From NCBI RefSeq assembly GCF_024323335.1, contig NC_066581.1:179111330-179175329 (forward strand): a DNA stretch of 64,000 bases. Direction: 5' to 3'. This DNA comes from Lathyrus oleraceus (taxonomy: Eukaryota; Streptophyta; Magnoliopsida; Fabales; Fabaceae). The translations under genes and the position numbers were made by a program. Of this stretch, positions 11,879-24,190 are shown in pieces. The stretch's first letter is position 1, and every line of letters starts with the position of its first letter. The notes under the pieces were generated by a model. It was not told the DNA's origin. It did not search any database and saw only the letters and a list, made by a program, of their open reading frames with translations.

Positions 11879-12129
11879 TTTTCTTTGTTTATTCATGCAT
11901 ATCCAAGTCTTACGTTCCGCCCAGGGCGTAATGACTCATTGTAGGGCTCATCTATGTGAATACCTGCATTTTTTATCATAAATAAAGGACGTCTTTTTGC
12001 ATTCAAACTTTTTGTTCACTGTCTTTCCATTTTTGCAGTTTTCAAAAATCAAAAAAATACATTTGGCAATGTTTTGTTTAGTTTTCACTCCTTGTTCACA
12101 CTCATGAGCACATACCATCACTCATGCAG
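11875..12129 (+). other. Pro/RT intron of element B
   Basis: Donor GA|GTAATT overlaps the pro stop codon and the acceptor is CTCATGCAG|A. Removing 255 bp deletes the stop and joins pro in frame to the RT exon. The same donor and the CATGCAG acceptor word flank a 240 bp intron in element C. A removable intron at this position is an established Ogre trait. Confidence 0.75.
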
Positions 12130-13747
12130 ATGCACGTCACTGGATCCTATTGATAACAGTTCTGCTATGGCTCGCTTCGACTTTGAAAATCCAATCTTTC
12201 AAGCTGAAGAAGAGGGTGATGAAGACTGTGAACTCCCCGAAGAACTTGCCAGGTTGTTGAAGCAGGAGGAAAGGGTCATTCAACTGCATCAAGAGTCTAT
12301 TGAAGTGATTAATCTCGGCACCGAGGACGCCAAGAGAGAAATCAAGATAGGGGCTGCTTTGGAAGATGATGTGAAGAAGGGGATGATTGAATTGCTGCAA
12401 GAGTATGTTGACATCTTCGCCTGGTATTATTAGGACATGCCAGGGCTTGAGACAGACATCGTGGTACACTGCTTGCCTCTCAAAGAAGGTTGTCCTCCAG
12501 TCAAGCAGAAGCTTAGAAGAACAAGACCAGAGATGGCTGTCAAGATAAAGGAAGAAGTGCAAAAACAGTTGGATGCAGGGTTTCTAGCAGTCACCAATTA
12601 TCCGCCATGGGTTGCAAATATCGTTCCAGTACCTAAAAAGGATGGAAAGGTACGGATGTGTGTTGACTACCGGTATCTGAGCAGAGCTAGTCCTAAAGAT
12701 GATTTCCCATTACCTCACATCGACGTTTTGGTGGATAACACGGCTCAGTTCTCGGTATTCTCCTTCATGGATGGCTTTTCTGGCTATAATCAAATCAAGA
12801 TGGCACCAGAAGACATGGAGAAGACAACATTCATATCCCCATGGGGCACCTTCTGCTACAAGGTGATGCCGTTTGGCCTGAAGAATGTTGGGGCAACATA
12901 TCAACGAGCGATGGTAACTCTTTTCCATGATATGATTCATCATGAAATCGAGGTTTATGTTGATGATATGATTGCCAAATCTCAGACAGAAGAAGAACAT
13001 TTGGTGAATCTGCAGAAACTGTTTGAGCGTTTGAGAAAATTCAAGCTGAGGCTTAATCCAAACAAGTGTACTTTCGGGGTGAGATCTAGAAAACTGCTGG
13101 GTTTTATTGTTAGTGAGAAAGGGATTGAGGTGGATCCTGACAAAGTAAAAGCGATACAGGAAATGCCTGAGCCAAGAACAGAGAAACAATTCTGTGGTTT
13201 CTTGGGGAGGTTGAACTACATTGCAAGGTTCATTTCTCACCTAACAACCACGTGTGAGCCAATTTTCAAGTTGCTAAGAAAAGATCAGGCTATCAGGTGG
13301 AATGACAATTGTCAAAGGGCTTTAGAAAAGATAAAAGAGTATTTGCATAATCCTCCTATCCTCATGCCTCCAGTCCCAGGGAGACCGCTGATTATGTACT
13401 TGACAGTACCTGATAATTCCATGGGTTGTGTTCTCAGTAAACACGACGAGACAGGTAGGAAAGAGCATGACATCTACTACCTAAGTAAAAAATTCACAGA
13501 TTGTGAGTCGAGATACTCAATGCTTGAAAAGACATGTTGTGCACTTGCATGGGATGCTAAGCGATTGAGACAATACATGCTGACTCACACAACCTTATTG
13601 ATCTCCAAGATGGATCCAGTCAAGTATATATTCGAGAAAGCCATCAAGGGGAGTATGATATCCAGTATACATCCCAGAAAGCCATCAAGGGGAGTATTAT
13701 GTAAGACTATCTTGCTCAACAGCCAGTTGAAGATTATGAGTCGATGA
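12130..13747 (+). pseudogene. Element B pol part 1: reverse transcriptase and RNase H, broken
   Basis: The exon starts in frame after the intron. A Gln-to-TAG change at 12431-12433 interrupts the acidic linker. The following 436-residue frame (12437-13747) has RT blocks VPKKDGKVRMCVDYR, FMDGFSGYNQI, PFGLKN and the catalytic YVDD, then connection and RNase H sequence with TCCALAWDAKRLRQYML. Near 13640 the C-terminal RNase H segment is deleted and a short piece is duplicated, which shifts the frame, so residues after about 13660 are not native. The element needed RT to copy its RNA in cytoplasmic particles. This copy cannot make a full polyprotein. Confidence 0.92.
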
Positions 13748-15570
13748 AGTTTGATTTTCCAGATGAAGACATCATGTTCCTCAAGATGAAAGACTGCGAA
13801 GAGCCAGTTGTTGAGGAGGGACCTGATCCAGACGAAAAGTGGACTTTGTTGTTTGATGGGGCTGTCAATGCCAGAGGAAGTGGAATTGGTGTTGTCATTA
13901 CTACTCCAGAAGGTGCCCACATGCCTTTCACCGCTCGTCTGACTTTCGAGTGCACCAATAATGAGGATGAGTATGAAGCCTGCATCTTGGGTATTGAGCA
14001 AGCCATTGATTTGAGAATCAAGACTTTGGACATCTTCGGAGATTCAACTCTAGTGATCAATCAAGTGAATGGTGATTGGAACACTCTCCAGCCTAATCTG
14101 GTCCCCTACAGAGATTACACGAGAAGACTGTTGACTTTCTTCACAACAGTAAAGTTGTATCATATACCTCGTGATGAGAATCAGATGGCAGATGCTCTTG
14201 CCACTCTATCCTCCATGATCAAAGTGACTCGGTGGAACTATGCTCCCAGGATTGATGTTATGCGCCTCGACAGGGTCGCGTATGTATTTGTTGCTGAACT
14301 GGAAGTTGATGACAAGCCCTGGTATCATGACATCAAGTGCTTTCTGAAGAATCAAGAGTACCCTGTAGGGGCATCCAACAATGATAGAAAGACTTTGAGA
14401 AGATTGGCAGGTAGTTTCTTCTTGAACAAAGACAATGTGCTATATAAGAGGAACTTCGACATGGTTTTGCTCAGATGCGTGGATAGACACGAAGCGGATA
14501 TGTTAATGCAGGAAGTTCATGAAGGCTCCTTCGGTACTCATGCCGGCGGACACGCAATGGCTAAGAAATTGTTGAGAGCGGGTTATTACTGGATGACCAT
14601 GGAATCTGATTGTTTCAAATATGCTCGGAAGTGTCATAAATGCCAGATTTATGCTGATAAGGTATATGTGCCGCCAAATCCTTTGAATGTGATGTCTTTT
14701 CCGTGGCCTTTTGCTATGTGGGGCATTGATATGATTGGAAAGATTGAGCCGACCGCCTCCAATGGGCATCGCTTCATCCTTGTTGCCATCGACTATTTCA
14801 CCAAGTGGTGTGAAGCAACGTCATTCGCGAATGTCACCAGACATGTGGTTGCCTGATTCATTAAGAAAGAAATCATTTGTCGTTATGGGATTCCCGAAAG
14901 AATCATTACTAATAATGGTTCTAATCTCAATAACAAAATGATGAAGGAGTTGTGCCAAAACTTCAACATTCAGCATCACAATTCTTCCCCTTATCGCCCT
15001 AAGATGAACGGCGCTGTTGAGGCAGCAAATAAGAACATAAAGAAGATTGTGCAGAAGATGGTCGTTACGTACCGAGATTGGCATGAGATGCTACCATTCG
15101 CCTTGCATGGGTATCGTACTTCAGTACGTACATCGACCGGGGCAACCCCTTACTCCCTTGTGTATGGTATGGAAGAAGTCCTACCTGTTGAAGTGGAGAT
15201 TCCTTCTCTAAGAGTCCTGTTGGATGTCAAGTTAGACGAAGCTAAATGGATTCGGACAAGGTTCAATAAGTTGAGTCTTATCGAAGAGAAGCAAATGGCA
15301 GCCATTTGTCATGGGCAGTTGTATCAGAGTCGGATGAAGAGAGCCTTTGATCGAAGAGTGCATCCTCGAGGTTTCCAAGTCGGAGATTTGGTGTTGAAAA
15401 GGATCCTTCCTCCTGAGACAGATCACAGGGGCAAGTGGACTCCTAACTATGATGGACGATACATTATCACCAAGATTTTCGATGGTGGGGCCTTAATGCT
15501 TGCAACTATAGATGGTCAAGATTTCACTTCCCCTGTGAACTCAGACGCAGTTAAAAAATACTTCGCATAA
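13744..15570 (+). pseudogene. Element B pol part 2: archaeal-type RNase H and integrase, broken
   Basis: The frame opens at 13744. Residues from about 13820 to 14230 (WTLLFDGAV, NNEDEYEAC, GDSTLVINQV, DENQMADALA) form the second, archaeal-like RNase H of the Tat lineage. Integrase follows: an HHCC-type zinc segment with CHKCQIYADK, the core beginning WGIDMIGK, and a C-terminal GKWTPNYDG module. A CGA-to-TGA stop lies at 14854-14856. The second catalytic residue, normally Asp before an NG pair, is Asn at 14911-14913. The frame continues to 15570. The integrase could not have been active even without the stop. Confidence 0.92.
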
Positions 15571-15795
15571 AATAGACCCGCTGGACAATAAAAAGAATAG
15601 TCCAGGAAAAAATGGGCCTCCCGACGAACCAAGAAAATGAAAAGGTTCGGGCAAAAATTAGGGATTAAAAATGAAAAGATTGTACACCCAGTAAGTTGAA
15701 AACCTGAAAGGGCAACTTAGGCAAAAATGGGTATCCCGGTGGATTGAAAACCCGAAAGGGCGATCCAGGCAAAAGTTAGGGATTAAGCGAATGAC
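15571..15795 (+). other. Serial-hairpin block after pol, element B
   Basis: Four consecutive stems follow the pol stop: CTGGAC/GTCCAG, CGAACC/GGTTCG, AAGTTG/CAACTT and TGGATT/GATCCA. They are separated by AGGCAAAAA-type spacers and GGGTATCCCGG-type text. Related blocks occur in C (26100-26321, minus), A (about 1955-2075) and D (about 37045-37165). Confidence 0.65.
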
Positions 15796-17100
15796 TGCAT
15801 TCTGAGTAGTTCTGAATCTCATCTCATGTTGATAACTGGAAACTTTCGAAAGGTAGGAAACATTCCAATCACTCTTTTCAGAAAGTCGATCATCTGGAGG
15901 ATCTTGAAGACGAGCGAGTCATAGAAGAATTGGAACCCGATATAAATCCATTTCACGTTGCCATTAGATTAATTTCTGTTTTTTATCTTTTGTGTGATTA
16001 CCTCTTTCCAGGGATTGCTTCCTGATGTAAATGCCTATTTAGAGGCCACTCAATCAATAAAATCATGTTATTCAATACATCTCTGTGTTCATTTTCATTT
16101 TACTGTTTTGTTTGCCAAAATGACGTCCAAATTTTTGATAAACATTGCATCATGAAACATAAGAGCTTTATAGATACGTGCTTAATAAACATTGAAAATT
16201 GCTGTAAATTTTAAGTGCTTTGGATCATCTATTCAGAATAGGTACACTCGGGGCATTTCCTTAAGGTCCCCATGGAATTTGGTATCTTATCCCTGCAGAG
16301 CTGGTCCGAGCGTTGGATTCTTCAATCCCCAGTGGGCTCTCACTGATGTACTTCCCCAAGCATTTGTTTCAGATTATACATTCACCAGTAGAGTCGACAA
16401 TGTCTGACTGTATATCCCCAACAGAGTTGATAGTGCTAGACTGCATCTTCCCAGCAGAAGCAGCTGCTCCTCAGAGTTCGATGCCAGATCGATGATCTCG
16501 GCACTAGACCCATGGCCTCTTTCCTTGAAGAAGAATCTCGGTATCGTATCGGTGTTTGCTTCCCCTGCTGAGTCGTCTCTCTCATAGATTATGGTTGCCA
16601 GAACCACTGTCGCTTTCCTCAGCAGCAAGTTTTCAGTGTCATTCTCTCCCTATCTAGAGTCTCGATATTTTGTTATTTGCCAGAACACCGTGTGGCGGGT
16701 CATTTCCCCACAGAGTTCTTTTTGCTGTGCATCTCCAACAACCTTGCCAGGGTCTAGAAGATGGTGATCATTTCCCTAGCAGAATTCCTTGCCTCAGCTT
16801 GGCGTTCCCTCTAATCAAGCATTTCGCATCCCTGCATATAGAATCATATTGCATTGCATCCTCCCAAATTGCATAGCATTTCCATTTTCATGGAGCATTA
16901 CGCCATTGAAAAATTCAAACATACGCATGTAAAGCATAAGGAATTCTCGGTATCCTAAGTGATAAGCCAGAAGTTGTTTCCAGTACTCAGACTGAAGATT
17001 GTTCACGACTTATCTTGATTATTCCCAGCAGGGGTCGTTGGCCCACGCGCCGCCTCAATTATCATTTTCCTTATTTTTGCCGATGCTGACAGGCATGAAG
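15796..17100 (+). other. 3' noncoding region of element B with tRNA-sense motifs
   Basis: No coding signal is seen. Short words like the tRNA-Arg 3' end, complementary to the element's own PBS, recur: TCCCCAACAGAGT (16415-16427), TTCCCAGCAGAA (near 16448), TCCCCTGCTGAGTCG (16561-16575), CCCCACAGAG (near 16710) and TTCCCAGCAGGGGTCG (near 17026). Confidence 0.5.
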
Positions 17101-17720
17101 GGTTCCGGTATTCAGACCGAAGTGGCATTCAGGCCAATTTTCTGATGTTCAGATCGAAGAAGTTTTTGACGTTCAGGTCGATGCAACTTGTGGCATTCAG
17201 GCCAAGTTTCCGGTATTCAGACCGAAGTGGCGTTCAGGCCAATTTTCCGATGTTCAGATCGAAGAAGTTTCTGAAGTTCAGGTCGATGCAACTTGTGGCA
17301 TTCAGGCCAGGGTTCCGGTATTCAGACCGAAGTGGCATTCAGGCCAATTTTCCGATGTTCAGATCGAAGAAGTTTTCGACATTCAGGTCGATGCAACTTG
17401 TGGCATTCAGGCTAGGGTTCCGGTATTCAGACCGAAGTGGCATTCAGACCAATTTTTCCGATGTTCAGATCGAAGAAGTTTCCGACGTTCAGGTCGATGC
17501 AACTTGTGGCATTCAGGCCAGTTTTTCGGGTATTCAAACCGAAGTGGCATTCAGGCCAGTCTCTCGGTGTTCAGACCGATATTAATGATCTCATATCTTC
17601 CGATGCTCAGATCGAAATGATTTCCAGTATTCAGACTGATGAGCGGCATTCAGGCCATGGTTATTTCTGTATTACCATTTATTTTGGTATCCAGGTTAAC
17701 ATTCTTTTTCGGTATTCAGA
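17101..17720 (+). repeat. RTTCAG-loop hairpin array, element B
   Basis: Tandem array with a unit near 110 bp. Each unit has several tiny hairpins with loop ATTCAG or GTTCAG and changing arms: CGGT/ACCG (17106-17119), TGGC/GCCA (17123-17136), GAT/ATC (17144-17155), GAC/GTC (17168-17179) and CAGT/ACTG (near 17620). Confidence 0.88.
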
Positions 17721-17900
17721 CCGACTCTCACCGTACCAGACGGATTCTTCTTTCAAGACCACCTCTTTGCCGATTCTGACAGGCATTGCTACTTTGCTTC
17801 ACTTCAGTGTAAATTTTCAGGCTTTTATTGTATTCAATCCCTTAATACCTCGAAAGTGCGAAAGTTGTTGCTATCTTCTTTTCGGGTCTCCAGTTGATTG

Positions 17901-17912
17901 AATAGGGGAAGC
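17901..17912 (+). other. Polypurine tract of element B
   Basis: AATAGGGGAAGC directly precedes TGTAGCACCTC, the start of the B 3' LTR. Confidence 0.8.
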
Positions 17913-18199
17913 TGTAGCACCTCAAATTTGCCCCCCTCATTCATGCATTCATTTTTAGGTCATTTAACATTTCATATTACATTTCATCATGTCAATCAGA
18001 ATTAGCTCCAAGAGTTCATCTTCCAAGAAGCTTGGACATCATTCAAATCACTTCGTGGGTTCTATCTGGATGATCAGTCAACACAAGGGAATGACTTGAG
18101 TTACTTCCAACATGTTCAAATGGGGTCTATTCATCATTCAAAACGTTAATCTTGAAGGAGCAAAGTCCTGTTCCTGAGCTGTCATGCTCGTTAGGCGAG
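17913..18199 (+). mobile_element. Element B 3' LTR, first part
   Basis: It starts TGTAGCACCTCAAATTTG and breaks off at the GCGAG target site of element C. It resumes at 55987. The combined LTR is about 2.47 kb. Confidence 0.88.
18195..18199 (+). repeat. Left target-site duplication of element C
   Basis: GCGAG here is repeated at 55982-55986, directly after the other end of C. Five bases is the usual length for Ty3/gypsy elements. Confidence 0.9.
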
Positions 18200-18383
18200 T
18201 GTCGTATTACGCGAAAAACCGGCGGGAAAACAAGAACAACAGAGCCGCCACCGTGCGTTATTTATCCCAAAAGAGGGAAAGGAAACGCTCGAAGTAAACC
18301 TGGAAAAGACATGGTCTCGCGACCAAAGAGAATGGGATCGGGAGTCAGTTATGCGAAGGGAAGGTATTAGCACCCCTACGCAT

Positions 18384-18985
18384 CCGTCGTACTCGACGGG
18401 ATCCACGCACAAAAGGAAGGAAAATGGTTGCTAAAACACTGCTCACACACACACACTGGCTGAAAGAGACACGAGAAAACAGACAAGACTAACTCGGCAG
18501 GATGTCGCATCCTGGGCCTACTTAGTCTATCAAGCATAGACATCAGAGTCGAAGTAGTTCGGACTGAGGAAAACACATGCTCGCTAGGATATCGCATCCT
18601 ATGCATACGTATCTTCTTGGACGAAGAAGAATCAGAGAATTCGTAGCTCGGCTAACACACGCCAAATAAAACAACACAAACACGGGCAAACATGGGACCC
18701 GAATGCCAATCACTGGACTTATATCAGCGCCCGAACCAAAACACACACAAAGAGGCAAACGTGGGACCCGAATGCCAATCACTGGACTTATATCAGCGCC
18801 CGAACCAAACAAACCCACACTGGAACCCGAATGCCAATCGCTGGACTTATATCAGCTTCCAAGCACACAACAACACACACAAAGGGGACAAAACAAATGA
18901 CACAAAGGTTGCCCGGAGAGATCAGCTCAATCTCCTGCCTACGTACCTCATCTGGTATGAGGATCAGGGCGACGTAGTTCCCCTA
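18384..18985 (-). other. Structured module and AGTA hairpin, C 3' LTR
   Basis: On the minus strand GGAACTACGTCG...TACGTAGGC (18980-18935) encloses a CCTCAT/ATGAGG stem and is followed by GGAGAT/ATCTC. The hairpin CCGTCG-AGTA-CGACGG occupies 18399-18384, followed by GGGGTGCTAATACC. Confidence 0.7.
18690..18860 (-). repeat. Three-copy tandem repeat in the C LTR
   Basis: ACCCGAATGCCAATC followed by ACTTATATCAGC occurs three times at a 60-70 bp spacing. The same three copies lie in the other LTR at about 51720-51885. Confidence 0.75.
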
Positions 18986-21900
18986 CATAGGGTCAAAGGA
19001 CTAGCCTAACCAGATAACAAAGGGAGACATAACTAGGTAGACTACGACTCGAGCCTAGATGTTATCATGCAAATCATCCCTAAGTTAAGGTTTCTAGCTA
19101 ACTTGCACAGGGAGCAAGCCTATCCTAAAGCACAGGCAATAGCAAACAAACAATCACAAATAGCACACACTATATACACACAAGTGAGGCTCAAACAAGG
19201 GTGAGGCTGCAAGGGCAAGCCAACTGTACAGGGTAATGTTTTGCTCTTAACCACTGACATTGAGAGTCAGGGTGAAGCAGATGAAAGGTGAGTGAAGATA
19301 AGACTTCACAGCTCTTATCCCTGGCCAGGGAGAGCTTCAGACAATGAAGTGTGGGTCCAGAAAGTGGGAACCCTTCTACACTTATGACACTGACACAACT
19401 GTACACTGTACAAGATCTTGGGTTAGTATCCCAATGCATCAACACAGTGGTGTGAGCAGAGGGATGACTCAACAGAATAGCAGGGGATGGATTGCACATC
19501 CCTTGGGTTCTGCCAATTGCCTTATCAGAAGGTCTTTCCTGCTTGGGGACAAATATAAACAAGCACAAGCATTGCCTCTTAAGGAGGACTTCAGACAGGT
19601 GCCTGGCCAAGTAACAGACCAGGTCTTCCAGACTATATGGAGAAGAAGCCAATATACCTCAAATGCTAATGCTATCAAGCAAAGCAAAGCAAGTTCTCAG
19701 TAGAACTAAAGCAACTAAGGTACCTGAAATCAATCCAATATGATCAGTACTCAAACAAACCAACAATAAACAGCAAAAGTCAACAGTCAAATTGTACAGT
19801 CAAACACAATCACAATGCACAAAGGTGCAAGCCATAAAGACTCAAGACCAAGTTTTAAACCTACAAAACAAAGTCAAGGTTAGTCATAAGCAAGTCACAA
19901 GTCAACTCCAATTGAGTGCACATCATTATGTTCAAGCAACTTATGCCTTTAACCTGAAACAAAACTCAAAAGTGAGAGTACAAACCACTAGTCCAAGACT
20001 AGGGCCAAAATGAGATCAAATCATCAAAACAGAACATGAAACTTATCAAAAATCAATATCAAACAATTAAGAATCAAATCCAATTGGTCTCATGTTCATA
20101 TCATTCATCAATATCATTTCATGAACAAAATAGCACAAAACATGTCATATAGAACCTCAAAGGACCAAACAGAATGGCTCAACTCAAATCCAATCACAAA
20201 CATTTCAATAAATCCTCAAATAATTCATGATCAAACACCATCCATAACATGATAAGCATACCAAATTTCAGCTCATTTGGATCAAGGGAAGTAAGTCAAT
20301 GAAATTCAAAAACTCAAAGAAATTTCACACAAGCTCATACAAGGCATCAAAACATGCATCAACTTCAACCAATCATAAAACAGTGACAAAGCATGATAAG
20401 TGAATGAGATCAAAACCATGGTAACCTTCAATATGTCTATAATACACATGTCAAAGTTCAAGTTCATCCAATAAACCATAAGGATTTCCCAAATCAAATG
20501 AAAACATGACTCACAAAAAGTCAACAATTGGTCAAGCAGGGGAGAAATTACCAAACAAATTGAAAATGAACTCAATAAATCCAGAAAACTTCACACGTAT
20601 TCTCAACATCCATATGCTCAATCATGCAAAAATCCAGCTCAATTCAAGGTTCACAAGCATGGCAAATAAAATCATGAAATTGCACAATGAATGGTGTGAC
20701 ACAAATTGTCACACCTCTATTCAAAAAATCATATCTCATCAACCAAGAACTCAAAAATTACAAACCACATATCCAAGTTCTCCTTAAGATGTCTAGAACA
20801 TGCTTGTAAAGTTTCAAAAATTTCTAATGAAGCATCATCATTTTATGAGTGAAATGGAAAAACATAGGCAAGAAGCATACATGATCAAAGACATTAGACC
20901 AAAATAAAAACCATCCATTCACAACTTGTGTTATCATGCTCATAAAAAACTAGAGGAAAAATGGAGATGGATGCAAAAATCCCCACACAATTTGGATCAT
21001 CCAAGAATTATTTATGAATTTTTGAAGTTGATTGATAAAATGAAATAAACATTTAAGCAATTAAAATGAATTAAAGGCTGAGCGTGGCATTTTGGTAAAT
21101 ATCATGATCACTTAATGAAACGCTAAGTTTCATTAAGTGTGTTGGCAACGCGTGAGTGGACAGAAGCCGCGGGAAACAGGAATTTGAAAACGAAATGAAG
21201 AAGCACGGATCAAACAGCTATCTGGACACATTCTTGAACATTCATCCACATTCATCATTTCCAGAAATCACCAAGAACAAATTCTCACTAAAATCATCGT
21301 GCCTTATATCAAAATGACCGGCGTTCAACATACATCATGAATCTAACGAGCATTTAACCTAAATCTACTCATGCTTCACAGATCGAGCAAAATCAAGTTT
21401 CACATCCAAACTTCAAATCAAAATAACTAAGTCAATTCTTAATGAAATCACATGATTCGAGTTGCAGTGCACTCTATGAACTTCAATCTATCAAAGCCAT
21501 ATCATGATTACAACAATTATTGAGATCGAATTCTAACCTCTTGGAGATGGCAGTGTTGGATTCGTGCGTTTCAAGATGCCAATTGCCAAAACAGATGATG
21601 ATTGATGATGTAGAAGATGAATGGAGTAGGTCTTGTAGCTCAATTATGCACCAGCTTGTAGAATCATCAATTTGCCATGGATGAGCTTGATGATGACAGT
21701 CACGATTTCTCAATGCTTTGGCCAAGGTTTTGTGAAACAGTTCTTCAATAATACCTGTAGAAGATATATCAAACAAGAACCAGCAAAAAGAGTGAAGAAA
21801 TTCAATGGAATTGGTGAAAAAAGTGTGAAGAAGCTTTGAAGAAAATGGAGAGAATTTGATGAATTTTCTGTTAGATCTGAGAAATGAGATTGTGATCATC

Positions 21901-22955
21901 AGTTTCTGTTATGATTATGAACTTATACCATGTGTTAATCCATGTGTTAATCAAGATTAGGCAAATCCAAGTGAATTAGTGAAATGCACTTTCATGAGTT
22001 TTGGCCAAAATGCCCTTTTCAAGATGCAGACAATGTAACAGTAGAAATGCAATGCAAACAAGTCATATTTGACATTTAGAATGTGTTGGAATTGGTTTGA
22101 AGTGCAAATGACATGTATTTTTGAAAATCACTATTTTTCCCACCAAAATACAAATTAGTCCACTTGAAAAATGCCATTTTGATGTGTTGATTTTTGATGA
22201 AATGTAATGATGCAATGTGATAGTACATGTCAAATGTGACTTGCTCAAAAAAGAATCACCCAATTTGGCCAAATGGTTCATGAGTTATGGCCTTTTGAAG
22301 TTCAACATTTTCTGAAAATGATTCGATCATAACTTACCAACCACACATGAGAAATGCATGTTCTTGGACTTTTTGGAAAGGTTAGAACAAGATCTTCAAC
22401 TTTCATGTTGGACAAAATTCCATTTGAAGCTTGTATGATGAAGTAATTTTGAGGAGAAGAACTTTCCATTTTGGGCAGCTTGAAATTACAGGTCACCTGC
22501 TATTTTGGGAAACTTTTCATCTGACCTCCAATTCTTCAACCTTGATCTTTGATATGTCAAATGAGACTTATATGGACATGAATGAGGCCTTTCAAACCAT
22601 CTCACACCTTCCAATCCATAAAATCAGGCACAGTTGACCACATTTGACTTTCTAGGGTTTCTGAAGAAATTCAGCTTGACTGTTGAGCTTTGATCATCCA
22701 ATCTTTGGCCAAATCACTTCAAAATGACCCTTAGACCATATGAACTTGATAAACCAACCCTAGGGCTTTGTCTCCATGGAAATGGCACTTGCTTGCTTGT
22801 TTGACTGATTCTCCTGATCATTTTGACCTAATTTGTCTGTTGAACTTGCACTTGGGCAAATGGCCATGCAATGCTATGCAATGGACTTTGTTATGTTAAT
22901 GACCTAAAAATGAAAATGTATGTACAAAAGGTAGGTGAAAATTTGAGGTGCTACA

Positions 22956-22969
22956 GCTGCCCCTATTCA
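22956..22969 (-). other. Polypurine tract of element C
   Basis: On the minus strand TGAATAGGGGCAGC directly precedes the TGTAGCACC start of the 3' LTR. Confidence 0.85.
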
Positions 22970-24190
22970 ATCAACTGGGAACCCGAACGGATGAGAGCAA
23001 CGGCTGTCAGACTTTCAGGGTAAACAGGGATTGAATACCAAGAACCGTAGAAATTTGCACACTGCTGGGAACCACCAACGGAAACGTCCACTGGGATCTG
23101 GCATTTATCGGGTATTTTTTATTTTTTCCAGGGTACAACCACATCCAAACATCGACACACGATGACTGGGATCAGAAATCTCAACTAGATGCCAACGGAC
23201 AACTAGGAAAAACTCAACGTTTACCAAGACCAACGGAGAGGTAAATCAACTGGGGACGACCATGAAAACTCTACTGGGGATGACCAGGAAAAATCTACTG
23301 GGACAACCAGGAAAAACTCGACGTTTACCAAAACCAACGGAGAGGTAGCCAGACATCATTGGATGAATGGGAAGACTCGACCAGACGTCATCGGACGAAA
23401 GGGAGAAGCTCGACGTTTATCGACACCAACGGAGAAGGAGAATCAATTGGGGATGACCAGGAAAACTCGACCAGACGTCAACGGACGAAAGGGAGACCAC
23501 AACCGGAAACCGAATAGGATGTCTACTGGGGATTCTGGCTGGGAATCAACCAGACATTAATGAATGACTGGGAATAGGGTATACAATCAGATGTCAATGG
23601 ACGAATGAGAAAAACTCGACGTTTATCGAAACCAACGGAGAGGTAACTCTGCATGGAGAGGGGTACAACTAGACGTCATCAGACGCATAGGAAAAACTCG
23701 ACGTTTATCGACACCAACGGAGAGGAGGAAACTCTGAGGGGAACTGGTATTACCAAATGATCTGTAGGGAATAAACAACTATACGTCATCGGACGCATAG
23801 GAAAAACTCGACGTTTATCGACACCAACGGAGAGGAGGAATCTTCTGGGGAGAGTGAACACAAACAAATCATCAACGGATGATCGGGAAAAACTCGACGT
23901 TTATCGACACCAACGGGGAGGAGGATCAACTTCACTAGGGAAGGAGGACGACGTTACGAACATCGAAAGATGATGTTTACAGACATCAAAAGAAGACCAG
24001 ACACTTACGCATGACTGGGAAATCACCGAAAGATGGTGTTTACCGACACCAAAGAAGACCAGACACTTACGCATGACTGGGAAATCACCGAAAGATGGTG
24101 TTTACCGACACCAAAGAAGACCAGACACTTACGCATGACTGGGAAATCACCGAAAGATGGTGTTTACCGACACCAAAGAAATAACACACG
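22970..24190 (-). repeat. Short-hairpin array of element C
   Basis: Imperfect tandem units built around CTCGACGTTTATCGACACC and ACCAACGGAGAGG. Many contain tiny hairpins whose arms vary and loops stay similar: CATC-ATTG-GATG (23354-23365), CGTC-ATCG-GACG (23386-23397), GATGT-TTACAG-ACATC (23972-23987) and GGTGT-TTACCG-ACACC (24037-24052). A 60 bp unit is repeated several times at 24000-24180. Confidence 0.85.

Larger units (their letters stand above)
18200..22955 (-). mobile_element. Element C 3' LTR (4756 bp)
   Basis: On the minus strand it begins TGTAGCACCTC at 22955 and ends GCGACA-like (here with one substitution, TACGACA) at 18200. It is the same length as the 5' LTR, with scattered base differences between the two. 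All open frames in it are short and repeat those of the other LTR. Confidence 0.93.

Noticed and set aside
12710..13240. 176-residue minus-strand frame
   Set aside because: It is the complement of the RT domain of B.
19191..19652. 153-residue frame repeated at 52217-52678
   Set aside because: It is present in both C LTRs because the LTRs are copies. Frames of similar length lie on the opposite strand and no domain is recognisable.
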